64,000 nt of DNA from Treponema succinifaciens DSM 2489 (GTDB lineage Bacteria > Spirochaetota > Spirochaetia > Treponematales > Treponemataceae): assembly GCF_000195275.1 (NCBI RefSeq), contig NC_015385.1, positions 620,001 through 684,000 on the forward strand. Reading direction: 5' to 3'. The position numbers and the translations under genes were made by a program. The stretch's first letter is position 1; the number at the start of each line of letters is the position of its first letter. Positions 7,174 to 16,085 of the stretch are shown piece after piece. The notes beneath the pieces are model-generated. The model saw nothing but the letters and a program-made list of their open reading frames with translations, was not told the DNA's origin and did no database searches.

Positions 7174-10100
7174 TTATTCTTCCTCTTTCCCGACCATCTC
7201 CGCTTCTATTTCCTGTGCCACCGCTGCGCTGAAAATGCGGATTGTGCATTCTTCGTTTTCTTGTGGGCTGGGCGTGTGGAAATTTGGGGCGCTTAAAAAG
7301 TTCACGCTTCCGTACCAGAGAATTTTTTCGTCGATTATTGCAGTTTTTTGGGAAAGCTCATTCCGTTTTTCAACTTTTGCGCCTGCGTTTTCCAGCTGGA
7401 GAATCATGGCGTCCTGTTTTTTCCGGTTTTCTGCGGTTGCCGCGCGCTTTGTAAAAACAAGAACCCTTGCTCCGTCTGGAATATTTTTTAAAGCAAAATG
7501 AATGAAATTCTGCGTCTGCGTTTTTGTAAGATACGGCAAAAACAGTGTGACAGATTTTTTTGCGCAAGCGAGGTCATTTTCAAAATCTGTTTTATATTCG
7601 GCAAAAGAATATATTTTTGAACGCGCATTTTGCTGTTGACCAGCGCTTTTTTCATCATCTACTTTTACAGAATAGCCAAGCTGTCTGTAGCCTTTCAGTC
7701 TGTTCTGATACATCCTGTCAAAGACCGGAATTCTAAAATCCACGTAATCATAAATCTGAACCTCGTTTTTGCCTGCGAAATTTCTGTGAAGCCGTCCGCA
7801 GTATTGTGCAAGAGTTCCCTTCCAGCTGAACGGAAAAACAAGCATCAAAGTGTCTAGCCGCGGCTGGTCAAAACCTTCTCCTGCATATTTCCCTGTGGCA
7901 AGGACAATAAGGCTTTCTTCCTTTGGGATTGAATTGAGTTTTTCAAGCTGCGTTTTCTTCTGTTTTGAAGTTCCGCGTCCTGTAATCAGAATCACATTTT
8001 TTGCGGAATTTTTAAGGCGCTTTTCTAATGTTTCAAGATGTTCAATCCTGTCAGACAAGACCAGCGGAGTGCGTCCGTTTTTTACCGCATTTTTTACGTC
8101 TTCTGCAATCAGTTCGTTTCGAGCCTCGTTCTTTATAAGTTCTGCATAGTAGTTGTTGATTGAACGGTTTTTGTCTGTCGTGTTTGAGTCGGGGTTAAAA
8201 TGAAAATTTGAAAATCGGGGAATAAAATAATGGTCGAAATTCTGCATTTTGTTCATCTGTTTTGAGCTTGTAGAAAACAAAATTTTTCCGCATTGATAAA
8301 AAATTATTTTCTGATGACCGTCGCGCCTTATTGGAGTTGCTGTCAAGCCGTAAACGTATTTTGCGCAAAAGCTAGAGACAAGATTTTCTGTGCTGAAAGC
8401 GGAAACGTGATGACATTCATCTATTATAACCATTCCGTATTTGTGAGTTCGCGGCTTTATTCTGTCAGAATTGTTTTCTGTCAGGGATTTTATTATTGCA
8501 ATATCGACGATTCCTGTGGACTTGTCCTTTCTTGATGCGATTGTTCCGGGGTCGAAGTCTAAAAAAGTTTTGACGGATTTTTTCCATTGTTCTAAAAGTG
8601 CGTGGGTTTGAACAAGAATAAGAGTGTTTGTTTTCCGCCTGGCAATAAGGGCTGCCGCGGTGACTGTTTTTCCGAATCCTGTTCCTGCAGATAAAATCCC
8701 TGTGTCGTTTTTGAGCATTTCGGTTAAAGCCAGTTTCTGTTCATCGTAAAGCTCTGCCTTAAATGCCAAGTCGATTTTTGTTCCGCCCTCTCTTTTGTCC
8801 GCAATTTCGTATCCGGCATTTGCGGACTTTAAGGTTTCAAGCGTTTCGTCCAAAAGTCCGCGCGGCAAAAGCAGGCACTTCTCGTTTCCTTTGGAACAGT
8901 CGATGAACCTTGGAATATTATACAGCGGCAAATGAAGGCGAAGATTTTTATAGTATTCGGGATTTAGAAAAACCGCCGTCCGCCGTAAGATATACAGTGC
9001 TTTTTCGGAGATTCCGGCTTTTTGAATTTCAATGCGGTTTGTAAGGGTGATTTTTACCTTTTGCGAAAAATCTGATGAGTTAAGTTCTTCATTTTCTGTG
9101 TCTTTGCTTTTAAATGAATTAGAAAGTGGTTTTTTATTTTCAAATGGATTTTCTTCGTTGCAAAGCGGAATTGAGAATCCCAATTTTTTTTGAATCTGCT
9201 CTGAAATTTCAATTATTTCTTTTTCTGACAGTTTCTGGACCGAACTTAAATATTTCCACTGGTCGTCATAAGGCAAAAAATATTCATCGGTAAAAACAGA
9301 ATGTTTTTCTTTAACGGCCCGGCCTTGAAGCGGAAGCGCAATAAGATTTCCGTAGCCGCCATTTGGAATTTCATCCTGGTTCGGGAACATCCGGTCAAAA
9401 CTTTCAAAAGAAATCGAATGATTTTTCAGCATTGACGCTTGAAGAATCAAAGAGCCGAATTGTCTTGCCGTTTTAGCTTTTATTTTTTCGCTGAAGAAAA
9501 TCCACAGATGAGCGCCGTTTCCAGAACGCGAAATTTCAACGGAATGAAAAATTGAATATTCACCGCAGGTTTTGAAGACTGCCCGAACATCGTTTTTCCA
9601 TTTCTCAGAATTGCTGTTGTCATTAGCTGCATCGTCAGATTTTTCTGTATTCTCAAAGTTTTTTTTGTGCGAGTCAAAGTCGAACGCAAGAAAGTTGCAG
9701 CAGTTGTCCAAAAGAAGCGGATAAATTCCAATCACGTCGCGGCAGTATAAATCTTTTCCGGCAAGATGATTGTAAATTCTTGAATCGGACAGGCTTTCCG
9801 GAAACTTAAAGGGGCAGGCGGCGCACGAATATTTTTTCAAGTCGCATTTTCCCGAAAGCCATTTGTTTTTGCATACCGGCGAATATCCGCTTTTATTTGA
9901 TTTTTCGTTGTGCCAGCGCAGGGCAAAAACATCAGTCCGCCCTGAAAAAAGTGATTTAAAAAGCGCGATTTTTTCTTCCGGGGAACTAAAACGGTTTATG
10001 GCATTGGTGTATGCAGAAATTTCCGCAGCAGGAACTTCCGCATTCATGGCTTTAGGATTTTCTAACAGATTTTCTTGTTTGTTGTTCTGTCCAAAAGCTT

Positions 10101-10221
10101 CCGCCTGATAGATTTTTTTCTGAATAAAATCACCAGCTTCCCGATTCGTTTCTGAAAAACCGAAAATCAGCTCCACAAGCTCATCTTTTGAAAGCGAAAG
10201 AAGAAAATCCCTTTTTGTCAT
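7174..10221 (-). CDS. TOTE-type primase-helicase (AEP primase + SF2 helicase + PLD-like domain)
   Basis: 1015 residues in three modules. Residues about 75-340 form a TOTE archaeo-eukaryotic primase: zinc knuckle Cys117, Cys126, Cys133, Cys136, metal motif DFD at 181-183, SGNGAHLW at 233-240 and GNLIALPLQG at 291-300. Residues about 485-860 form an SF2 helicase: Walker A SAGTGFGKT 511-519, DECHH 601-605, TATP 627-630 and a C-terminal QYCGRLHR motif VI. The last about 120 residues resemble a phospholipase-D nuclease repeat (IIDEKILWYGSVNFLS), but the usual HxK reads S957-Q-K959. TOTE systems are described as biological conflict systems of transposon or phage origin. The gene stands alone with an operator-like repeat cluster upstream. 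Confidence 0.87.
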   Translation of the reverse strand: MTKRDFLLSLSKDELVELIFGFSETNREAGDFIQKKIYQAEAFGQNNKQENLLENPKAMNAEVPAAEISAYTNAINRFSSPEEKIALFKSLFSGRTDVFALRWHNEKSNKSGYSPVCKNKWLSGKCDLKKYSCAACPFKFPESLSDSRIYNHLAGKDLYCRDVIGIYPLLLDNCCNFLAFDFDSHKKNFENTEKSDDAANDNSNSEKWKNDVRAVFKTCGEYSIFHSVEISRSGNGAHLWIFFSEKIKAKTARQFGSLILQASMLKNHSISFESFDRMFPNQDEIPNGGYGNLIALPLQGRAVKEKHSVFTDEYFLPYDDQWKYLSSVQKLSEKEIIEISEQIQKKLGFSIPLCNEENPFENKKPLSNSFKSKDTENEELNSSDFSQKVKITLTNRIEIQKAGISEKALYILRRTAVFLNPEYYKNLRLHLPLYNIPRFIDCSKGNEKCLLLPRGLLDETLETLKSANAGYEIADKREGGTKIDLAFKAELYDEQKLALTEMLKNDTGILSAGTGFGKTVTAAALIARRKTNTLILVQTHALLEQWKKSVKTFLDFDPGTIASRKDKSTGIVDIAIIKSLTENNSDRIKPRTHKYGMVIIDECHHVSAFSTENLVSSFCAKYVYGLTATPIRRDGHQKIIFYQCGKILFSTSSKQMNKMQNFDHYFIPRFSNFHFNPDSNTTDKNRSINNYYAELIKNEARNELIAEDVKNAVKNGRTPLVLSDRIEHLETLEKRLKNSAKNVILITGRGTSKQKKTQLEKLNSIPKEESLIVLATGKYAGEGFDQPRLDTLMLVFPFSWKGTLAQYCGRLHRNFAGKNEVQIYDYVDFRIPVFDRMYQNRLKGYRQLGYSVKVDDEKSAGQQQNARSKIYSFAEYKTDFENDLACAKKSVTLFLPYLTKTQTQNFIHFALKNIPDGARVLVFTKRAATAENRKKQDAMILQLENAGAKVEKRNELSQKTAIIDEKILWYGSVNFLSAPNFHTPSPQENEECTIRIFSAAVAQEIEAEMVGKEEE

Positions 10222-10303
10222 AATTTTTATTCGGTTTATTGTATGTTAAAAATAACAAAGTTTGAAGCGGGGAAGAGTGGGGGCACTTAAAAATCCCATA
10301 AAA

Positions 10304-10360
10304 AATAAAGTAACTATATTTCAAAATTTAGTTACTTTATTTTAAAATATAGTTACTATA
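10304..10360. promoter_or_regulatory. Operator-like repeat cluster upstream of the TOTE gene
   Basis: AATAAAGTAACTA (10304-10316) and TAGTTACTTTATT (10329-10341) are perfect 13-bp inverted arms with a 12-bp spacer; a third TAGTTACT half-site lies at 10350-10357. It sits about 85 bases upstream of the minus-strand TOTE start and on the other side precedes the brnT/brnA remnants, so it could be an operator for either. The binding protein is unknown. Confidence 0.5.
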
Positions 10361-10548
10361 TTTATCTGACAGACTGGGTATGTTTATCGGTAAGTTCTCT
10401 GTTTGTAGCTGCATAAAAATTATTCAGCTTGCTTTGTTTTACAGGCTAAAATCATGCTATACTATAATAGAAAAATCTAAGCATATAAAAAGAAAACAAA
10501 CATTCTGGAGTAAAATTTTGACAAGCGATCAGATGATAAATAAAGTCC

Positions 10549-10782
10549 AAAGTTTTTCTTGACCCGCTGTTTCTTGAGATTGCCGATGAGGAACACTCAA
10601 AGACAGAGCAAAGGTATCAGGGCTTCGGAAACATCAACGGAATAGCCGTAGTCACGGTGTTTTATACGGAACGGTGTTCAGACGGAAAGGAACGGCACCG
10701 CTTGATTTCAGCAAGAGGACTTGATCCGCAGGAAAAGAAAGCGTATGACGAATTTATCAAATCTTACACAGGAACAAATTGA
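10549..10782 (+). pseudogene. Truncated brnT toxin remnant
   Basis: From about 10558 the frame reads DPLFLEIADEEHSKTEQRY, then VVTVFYTERCSDG and RHRLISARGLDPQEKKAYDE, ending at TGA 10780-10782. These are the central and C-terminal signatures of BrnT, a type II toxin RNase (DP...HS...ERY...YTER...R.ISAR). The N-terminal strand and helix that normally precede the DP motif are absent: an in-frame stop lies at 10537, and the short ORF just upstream (MINKVQSFS) is in another frame. The toxin is therefore probably inactive. It overlaps the brnA start by 38 bases, the normal brnTA layout. Confidence 0.75.
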
Positions 10783-11029
10783 CGAGCTGAAAAATCTCGG
10801 AAATGCCCCTGTTGACTATTCTGACATTCCAAAGACAACTGATTTCTCAAAAGCTAAATTCAAATACTATAAGATTGAGCCTATAAAACAGACAGTCACA
10901 ATGAGGCTTGACGCGGATTTGGTTGCAGTTCTAAAGAGTTTCGGAAAAGGCTATCAGTCAAAGACAAATGAAATTCTTCGTTCCGTTGTGATGGAACACA
11001 AAATGCCTGTGCTGGATTTTACTGACTAA
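10745..11029 (+). CDS. brnA: BrnA-type antitoxin
   Basis: About 94 residues from the ATG at 10745 (an ATT at 10721 gives a longer frame but lies inside the toxin gene). The C-terminal half, IKQTVTMRLDADLVAVLKSF then GKGYQSKTNEILRSVV, is the ribbon-helix-helix DNA-binding domain of BrnA. BrnA neutralises BrnT and represses the operon. It is intact here while its toxin is broken, so it may persist as an orphan regulator or anti-addiction gene. The overlap with the toxin tail supports the assignment. Confidence 0.8.
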   Translation: MTNLSNLTQEQIDELKNLGNAPVDYSDIPKTTDFSKAKFKYYKIEPIKQTVTMRLDADLVAVLKSFGKGYQSKTNEILRSVVMEHKMPVLDFTD

Positions 11030-11071
11030 AAAATCCGCCGGGGAGGGGGCGGACTTGCAGAAGGATCTATA

Positions 11072-12690
11072 TTAACCGTAAACGGGGCAATTTTCATCAA
11101 GTAATTTTTGCAAAAGTGGATTATTAGCCTTTGCCTTTACATCCAATTTTGAAATAAGTTCACCGTCAGAAACTGGCTCACCCCTACCCTTCTTTTCCCA
11201 AGCTTGGTTTGTAGAAGCGGAAGAAGTTGTTTTAAAAACAGTATCCCTATTATTAGCTAAACTGAAATTAGAACTAGATGCACCATAAACTCTTTTTGTT
11301 GCATTTCCAACTTCAATATTTTTCAATAAAGTTTTATCAACACCTGAAAAATCAAGAGTATTAGCAGTATAAATACCTTCATAAGAACCTTCCTTTAAAC
11401 CTCTTACTATAACTTTTGCACCCACTGCAGTTATTTCGGATTTAGGACCAACAACAGCAAAATCTATTATACCAGCATCTCCGCCTAGTATAAGCTTCAA
11501 ACCAGAAACATCACCAGAGAAACGAACATTAGAAGGAGTCAAATCTGTATCTACATCGGAGGTTACATTTCCAGAAATATTAACATTTTGAATTTCATTT
11601 GTTAATTTTTCAGCCATTAAAAGAGCGGTATTGATGTCAATACCATAAGCATTCTTATTATAATTACCATTTTTATCATACATATAACCGCCATTCAAAG
11701 CATCCTTAGCGTTAAAAGGAGCAGATGAAGATTTTACCAAAATTTTATCACTCGCACCGTTCCTGTAGTAATTTTCAAAAATTTTGTCTACACCAGTACC
11801 ATAAAAATTTTCAGTATCGTTCAAGAAAACAAATTTAAAATTCAAGATTGGAAGATCTGAATCCTTTGTTAATCTTGACATCAATGAATTATCGGATAAT
11901 CCATTCATTGTTTCAGTATACACATATCCAGTTAGAGTTGCGGAATTAACATCATCAGATGTTATTTTTACATTTGGATTTTCAAGGATTATACCACCCT
12001 TGTACGCTTCAGTCATACTATGTTCGTTACCAAAGGTAACCTTTACATTATTAACATTTTGCCAAATTTAAATGCCTGTTGAACAAGACTTCCACTTTCA
12101 CCGTTGTATATAGGTTTTGTAATAAATTCAACATCAGCAATTTTTATTGTTTCAGTCAAATTTTCATCAGTAATTATGTTTTCTGATTTGGAAATTCCCT
12201 TCTTTGATGCATATTCACTTCTGCTTTCAATTTCATCGGTTGTATTTGCAAATGATTTGTTTGAAAAATCAAGTGTGTAATTTACATCAGTGTCCGTAAA
12301 AGACAAGTTTTCACCCAATATTTTTTTTGCATACACAAGTTTTGCGGCATCTACAGTTCCGTCAGTCGCCTTGAAGATATATTTTTTTGTCGGATTTAGT
12401 TTGCTCATGTCGGTGTCGCTGTCAATTTCAGTTACGCCTTCAGAATCATCAGGAGTGTCGGGTTTAGGCTCGGCAGGCTCTGTTTTTCCTGAATCATCAC
12501 CGTTGTCGTCTGTGCTGTCATCGTTGTCGGAATTGTCCGGTGCAGGTTCGGCTGGAGCTACAATTGTGTCGCTTGAGTCGGATGAACTTCCGCCTGAGCC
12601 TGAGTCCATGCAGCATGGAAAAAGCAGAATAAGCGCGAAGAGCGCGGCGGTGAGTCTTGCGGTGTTCTTTTTGCTGGTTGCCTGTTTCAT
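11072..12690 (-). pseudogene. Large surface lipoprotein gene, split by a 1-base frameshift
   Basis: Two ORFs (12043-12690 and 11072-12016) are halves of one gene. The first begins MKQATSKKN, has a hydrophobic signal ending LLFPCC (lipobox cysteine 26 or 27) and then a long Asp/Ser/Pro-rich linker (about 30-85), typical of exported spirochaete lipoproteins. Its frame ends at a TAA just after FGK. Adding one A to the four-A run (12057-12060 on the plus strand) would join it to NVNNVKVTFGNEHS and the second ORF, giving about 535 residues. The C-terminal half is rich in short beta-strand repeats (VNISGNVTSD, VRFSGDVSGLKLILGG), like a beta-solenoid surface protein. Function unknown; a sequencing error or phase variation is also possible. 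Confidence 0.65.
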
Positions 12691-12721
12691 GATTTTCTCC
12701 TGTGAATAAGTTGATAAGGAA

Positions 12722-12836
12722 ATGCATTGTTTTATAGAGTTATTTCTGTTTACTATAAAGTAATTTTATTACTCTATCAAGTAATTATTATTCTGTATAG
12801 AGAATCGTTTTATGCTCTAAAGAATAATATCATTTT
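12722..12836. promoter_or_regulatory. Divergent intergenic region with repeated CTCTA/TAGAG half-sites
   Basis: Between the lipoprotein gene (minus) and the XRE gene (plus) the AT-rich spacer repeats TATAGAG, ACTCTAT, TATAGAG and GCTCTA several times. These could be operator half-sites for the adjacent XRE regulator; no binding evidence is available. Confidence 0.35.
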
Positions 12837-12839
12837 TGC

Positions 12840-13115
12840 ATGACAAACGAGGAAATTCACAGATATGTAATCGAGAAGATAAGGCTTGCGCGCATTTCAA
12901 AGGGACTTTCGCAGCTGGAAGTCTGCACGCGCGGAAATTTCTCGCAGAGTTTTTACACGCACGTGGAGTCCGGCAGAAACCAGCCGTCGCTCATGACCAT
13001 AATCAGAATCGCAGAGGTTCTTGAGACGAATCCGCGTGAATTCTTCCCCGAGTCAGAAATAAAGTCAAAGTCCGAAATCAAAAAGGAAATCGCCGCGCTG
13101 CTTGAGGCGCTGTAA
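12840..13115 (+). CDS. XRE-family transcriptional regulator
   Basis: 91 residues, essentially one Cro/C1 helix-turn-helix domain: IEKIRLARISKGLSQLEV, then YTHVESGRNQPSLMTI and IIRIAEVLETNPREFF (residues 9-70), with a short acidic/lysine tail. It is a probable dimeric repressor. It is divergent from the lipoprotein gene and convergent with the DUF4143 ATPase gene, whose stop lies 7 bases past its own. Repeated TATAGAG-type motifs in its leader suggest autoregulation. Confidence 0.85.
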   Translation: MTNEEIHRYVIEKIRLARISKGLSQLEVCTRGNFSQSFYTHVESGRNQPSLMTIIRIAEVLETNPREFFPESEIKSKSEIKKEIAALLEAL

Positions 13116-13121
13116 ATCCGT

Positions 13122-14390
13122 TCAATTATGTTTTTCCAGAACCCATTTCCAGGCGGGAAGAATTTTAATCTGCGTGCCTTTGTATTCGGCAGTTTCCTCC
13201 GCATCCTTTGAAATCACAAGGCAGTTTTTCAGCTCGTAGCGTCTGTCCAATGAATGCAGGGCGGAAAATTCGCGTTTTCTTGTCTCGTCATCGAAAATGC
13301 TGTAGCAGACCTGAATAGCGGTTTTTTCTTCCGGCAGAACAAAATCAACCTCGCAGTCGGCAGAGCGGTAAAAGCAGAATTCGGTTTCGCTCCTCAAAAG
13401 CGTTACCGCCACAAGATTTTCCAGAAGTGAAGTGTTCGGGTCGGTCAGAAAGAGGTTCAGAATTCCGTTGTCTGTTATGTAATATTTTTTGACGGATTCA
13501 CGCTTCGAAAGCTTTGCTGAAAGATTTTCCGCATGAAAGACAAGCCACGCTTCTTCCGCATAGTTCAGATATTCCGCGACCGTTTCCGCCTTGACCTTTG
13601 TTCCGCACGACGAGACGATGTTCGCAAGCCTTGTGTACGATGAGGGCTGCTTTACGCTTTCCGCGATTTTTTTTATCAGAAGCTTGACGGCTCTCTCGTT
13701 CCTGATTTTGTAGCGCGAAATCAAATCGCCGAAATAGATTTTGTTGTAAAGGTTGCTGAGCCAAAGCCGCTTTTCCGCTCCCTGCGCATAGTGAAGCTCA
13801 GGAAGTCCGCCGTTGTAAAAATACGTCTCGAATTCTCGCACGATTTCATTTTTGCTGCGGATAAGGGAAACCGGATCCGTGCTGATTCCGTTCAGGGAAA
13901 GATGCTCTGCGAACGAAAACGGAAAAACGTTCTGAACAAGAAATCTTCCGCCAAGAACGGTTGCCATTTCCTTGGAAAGCATTTTGGCATTGCTTCCGGT
14001 GATGAAAACCGAATATTTGTTGTCCGCCAGCCGGCGTGCGAATTTTTCCCAGCCCACGACATTCTGAATCTCGTCAAGAAAAACAAAAGGCTTGTGGTTG
14101 AACATCTCGCCGTAGCACTGCAGAAGCAGGTCAAGGTCGGCAAGTTCAATTCCGTCAAGGCGGTCGTCCTCAAAGTTGAAGTAAAGAATTTCCTCTATTT
14201 TATGCCCCTCTGCCAGCAGGTCATGAATGCACTGGAACAGATAAAATGACTTGCCGGCGCGCCGTATTCCCACAAAAATATAGTTGAAGTTCAGCTGGAT
14301 TTTTATGCTGCGGCGAAACAGATGCACAGACTGCACGAACCTCTGATTTTCGAGAATCACTTCTTTCACTTTGTCCTTATTTATGCTCAT
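13122..14390 (-). CDS. ATPase with AAA_14 and DUF4143 domains
   Basis: 422 residues. Walker A GIRRAGKS at 41-48, Walker B FVFLDEIQN at 102-110 and sensor ITGSNAKML at 130-138 are in the usual AAA_14 order, followed by DUF4143 (residues about 200-400) with a PD-(D/E)xK-like end (CEVDFVLPEEKTAIQVC). These ATPases are common, rapidly exchanged accessory proteins in anaerobes; their biochemical role is not established. The gene is monocistronic, with two palindromic sites just upstream that look like autoregulatory operators. Confidence 0.85.
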   Translation of the reverse strand: MSINKDKVKEVILENQRFVQSVHLFRRSIKIQLNFNYIFVGIRRAGKSFYLFQCIHDLLAEGHKIEEILYFNFEDDRLDGIELADLDLLLQCYGEMFNHKPFVFLDEIQNVVGWEKFARRLADNKYSVFITGSNAKMLSKEMATVLGGRFLVQNVFPFSFAEHLSLNGISTDPVSLIRSKNEIVREFETYFYNGGLPELHYAQGAEKRLWLSNLYNKIYFGDLISRYKIRNERAVKLLIKKIAESVKQPSSYTRLANIVSSCGTKVKAETVAEYLNYAEEAWLVFHAENLSAKLSKRESVKKYYITDNGILNLFLTDPNTSLLENLVAVTLLRSETEFCFYRSADCEVDFVLPEEKTAIQVCYSIFDDETRKREFSALHSLDRRYELKNCLVISKDAEETAEYKGTQIKILPAWKWVLEKHN

Positions 14391-14433
14391 GCGGTAATTA
14401 TATTGTTCAAAAAAGGAAAAATCAAGAATAATT

Positions 14434-14480
14434 CACCTTATAAGGTGGTAAATTTATTGTATTTAACACTGTATAGGGTG
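14434..14480 (-). promoter_or_regulatory. Pair of palindromic operator-like sites upstream of the DUF4143 ATPase
   Basis: CACCTTATAAGGTG (14434-14447, perfect palindrome) and CACTGTATAGGGTG (14467-14480) share CAC..TATA.GGTG and start 33 bases apart, about three helical turns. They lie 44-90 bases upstream of the ATPase start codon. They may be a repressor operator pair; the regulator is unknown. Confidence 0.45.
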
Positions 14481-14564
14481 AAAAATCACTAAAAACAGGC
14501 AGGACGAGATAAATTTGTAAAGAATTCCGCCTTACAATCTATGCGCCAAAAGCGGGTAAATCCT

Positions 14565-15005
14565 TTAATCCAAAATTTTGAGGAACACGGCGCAGCTTTC
14601 AAGTTCGGTGAATCCGGTTTTCCTGTAGAAGCTGTATGCCGGAATTCCGTGTTCCGTCTGAAGATAAATTGCGCCTATGTTTTTCTTTTTGAGCGAATCT
14701 TCAATTCCTTTCATAAACAGTTTTCCTTTTCCCTGAGCTTCCCTGCATATAAAAAAATCATCGAGAATGTATTCGGTTCCGCTCCACCAGTGCCGAATGC
14801 AGCCTATTGCGGCTCCGCAAAGTTTTCCGTCTATAAAAAATCCGAAGACAAGCGAGCCTCTCCGCCGGGTCATGTCGCAGATATATTCGTGAAGCTGAAG
14901 CGGGTCGTTCCATCCGTCATTCCACGGCGGTGAATTGAAAACGTCACGGAACATAGTTTCAATTTGCGAAAAATAAGAATCGTCAAGTTCGCGGATTTCA
15001 CACAT
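14565..15005 (-). CDS. GNAT-family N-acetyltransferase
   Basis: 146 residues with a GNAT fold: LDDSYFSQIETMFRDVF at the start, LDDFFICREAQGKGKLFMKG as motif A (Q/R-x-x-G-x-G/K binding acetyl-CoA) and YSFYRKTGF near the end as motif B. Substrate unknown. The ATG is preceded on the minus strand by a strong CAGGAGGA ribosome site. It is monocistronic and divergent from the radical SAM gene at 15106. Confidence 0.85.
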   Translation of the reverse strand: MCEIRELDDSYFSQIETMFRDVFNSPPWNDGWNDPLQLHEYICDMTRRRGSLVFGFFIDGKLCGAAIGCIRHWWSGTEYILDDFFICREAQGKGKLFMKGIEDSLKKKNIGAIYLQTEHGIPAYSFYRKTGFTELESCAVFLKILD

Positions 15006-15094
15006 AAAGTCCTCCTGAAATTATATCAAAAATATCAGTGTCCGTGCAGAATTTATTTTCCTAAACCTGACACGACGCTGTCATGTTAATATGC

Positions 15095-15100
15095 TATAAT
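15095..15100 (+). promoter_or_regulatory. Extended -10 (TATAAT) immediately upstream of the radical SAM gene
   Basis: A perfect TATAAT ends only 5 bases before the ATG at 15106, with TATGC just upstream of it. Transcription from it would start at or next to the ATG, giving a leaderless mRNA. No Shine-Dalgarno sequence is present. Confidence 0.5.
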
Positions 15101-15105
15101 CAGCC

Positions 15106-15981
15106 ATGCACTTTTCAGAAGCAAAAGGAATTCTTTCGGCGCGGGGAGGAATGAACATTTACCGCGGCTGCACGCACGGCTGCATTTACTGCGATTCAAG
15201 AAGCCGCTGCTACCAGATAAACCACGATTTTGAGGACATCGAGGTAAAGAGGAACGCGCCGGAACTTTTGGAGCAAAAGCTTTCTTCCAAGCGCAAAAAG
15301 TGCATGATTGGAACAGGCGCGATGTGCGACCCATACATGCACTGCGAGGCGGAGCTTGGCCTTATGCACCGCTGCCTTGAAATAATCAAAAGGCGCGGAT
15401 TCGGAGTTACCGTGCACACAAAAAGCGACCTGATTCTGCGCGACATCAATATAATAGAAGAAATCAACGCAAAATCAAAAGCCGTTGTCCAGATGACGCT
15501 TACGACCGCGGACAAAAATCTTTGCCGGGTCATTGAGCCTGCGGTCTGCACAACGGACGGGCGCGCAAAAGTTCTTGCCGAATGCAGAAAACGAAAAATT
15601 CCTACAGTCGTGTGGCTTTCGCCGTTCCTTCCGTTCATAAACGACACCGAGCAGAATGTCCGCCGCCTTATGGAAATCTGCGTTCAGGAAAAAGTGCGCG
15701 GAATAATCTGCTTTAAAATCGGGCTTACACTGCGCGAAGGAAACCGCGAATATTTTTACAGCAAGCTGGACCAGCATTTTCCCGGGTTAAAAGAAAAATA
15801 CATCCGCACCTATGGAAACGCTTACGAAGTTACAAGCCCGGACAACGACCGCCTGCTGCAGATAATCAGAACCGAATGTGAAAAAAATGGAATAGAGTGG
15901 CGTCTGGAAAAAGTGTTTGAATACCTGAACACGTTCCCGGAAGAAAAACAGGCCGCCACGCAGGGAATGCTGGAGTTTTAG
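15106..15981 (+). CDS. SPL-family radical SAM protein
   Basis: 291 residues. The iron-sulfur motif CTHGCIYC (CxxxCxxC) lies near residues 23-30 after MNIYRGC, followed by DSRSRCYQI; the core continues with MCDPYMHCE and TVHTKSDLILRD, as in the spore-photoproduct-lyase-like (SPL/Rv2578c) radical SAM group. It binds a [4Fe-4S] cluster and S-adenosylmethionine; the substrate is not known for this subgroup. The start at 15106 keeps the conserved LSARGGMNIYRGC segment; a perfect -10 sits so close that the mRNA may be leaderless. Monocistronic. Confidence 0.85.
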   Translation: MHFSEAKGILSARGGMNIYRGCTHGCIYCDSRSRCYQINHDFEDIEVKRNAPELLEQKLSSKRKKCMIGTGAMCDPYMHCEAELGLMHRCLEIIKRRGFGVTVHTKSDLILRDINIIEEINAKSKAVVQMTLTTADKNLCRVIEPAVCTTDGRAKVLAECRKRKIPTVVWLSPFLPFINDTEQNVRRLMEICVQEKVRGIICFKIGLTLREGNREYFYSKLDQHFPGLKEKYIRTYGNAYEVTSPDNDRLLQIIRTECEKNGIEWRLEKVFEYLNTFPEEKQAATQGMLEF

Positions 15982-16085
15982 AAAAACTTTCGGATTTTAT
16001 GTTCATAAAAAGTTCCTGGTAATTCCTACGCATTTTTGTTTTTACGCTGATTGAATTGCGGACACAAACTTTATAGAATTGCCTT

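Noticed and set aside
10380-10562. 60-residue ORF before the brnT remnant
   Set aside because: No family, poor start context, overlaps promoter-like DNA with TATAAT; kept only as gap content.
15982-16085. Fluoride riboswitch before crcB
   Set aside because: No GGCGAUGG-type core or matching pseudoknot arms in the leader.
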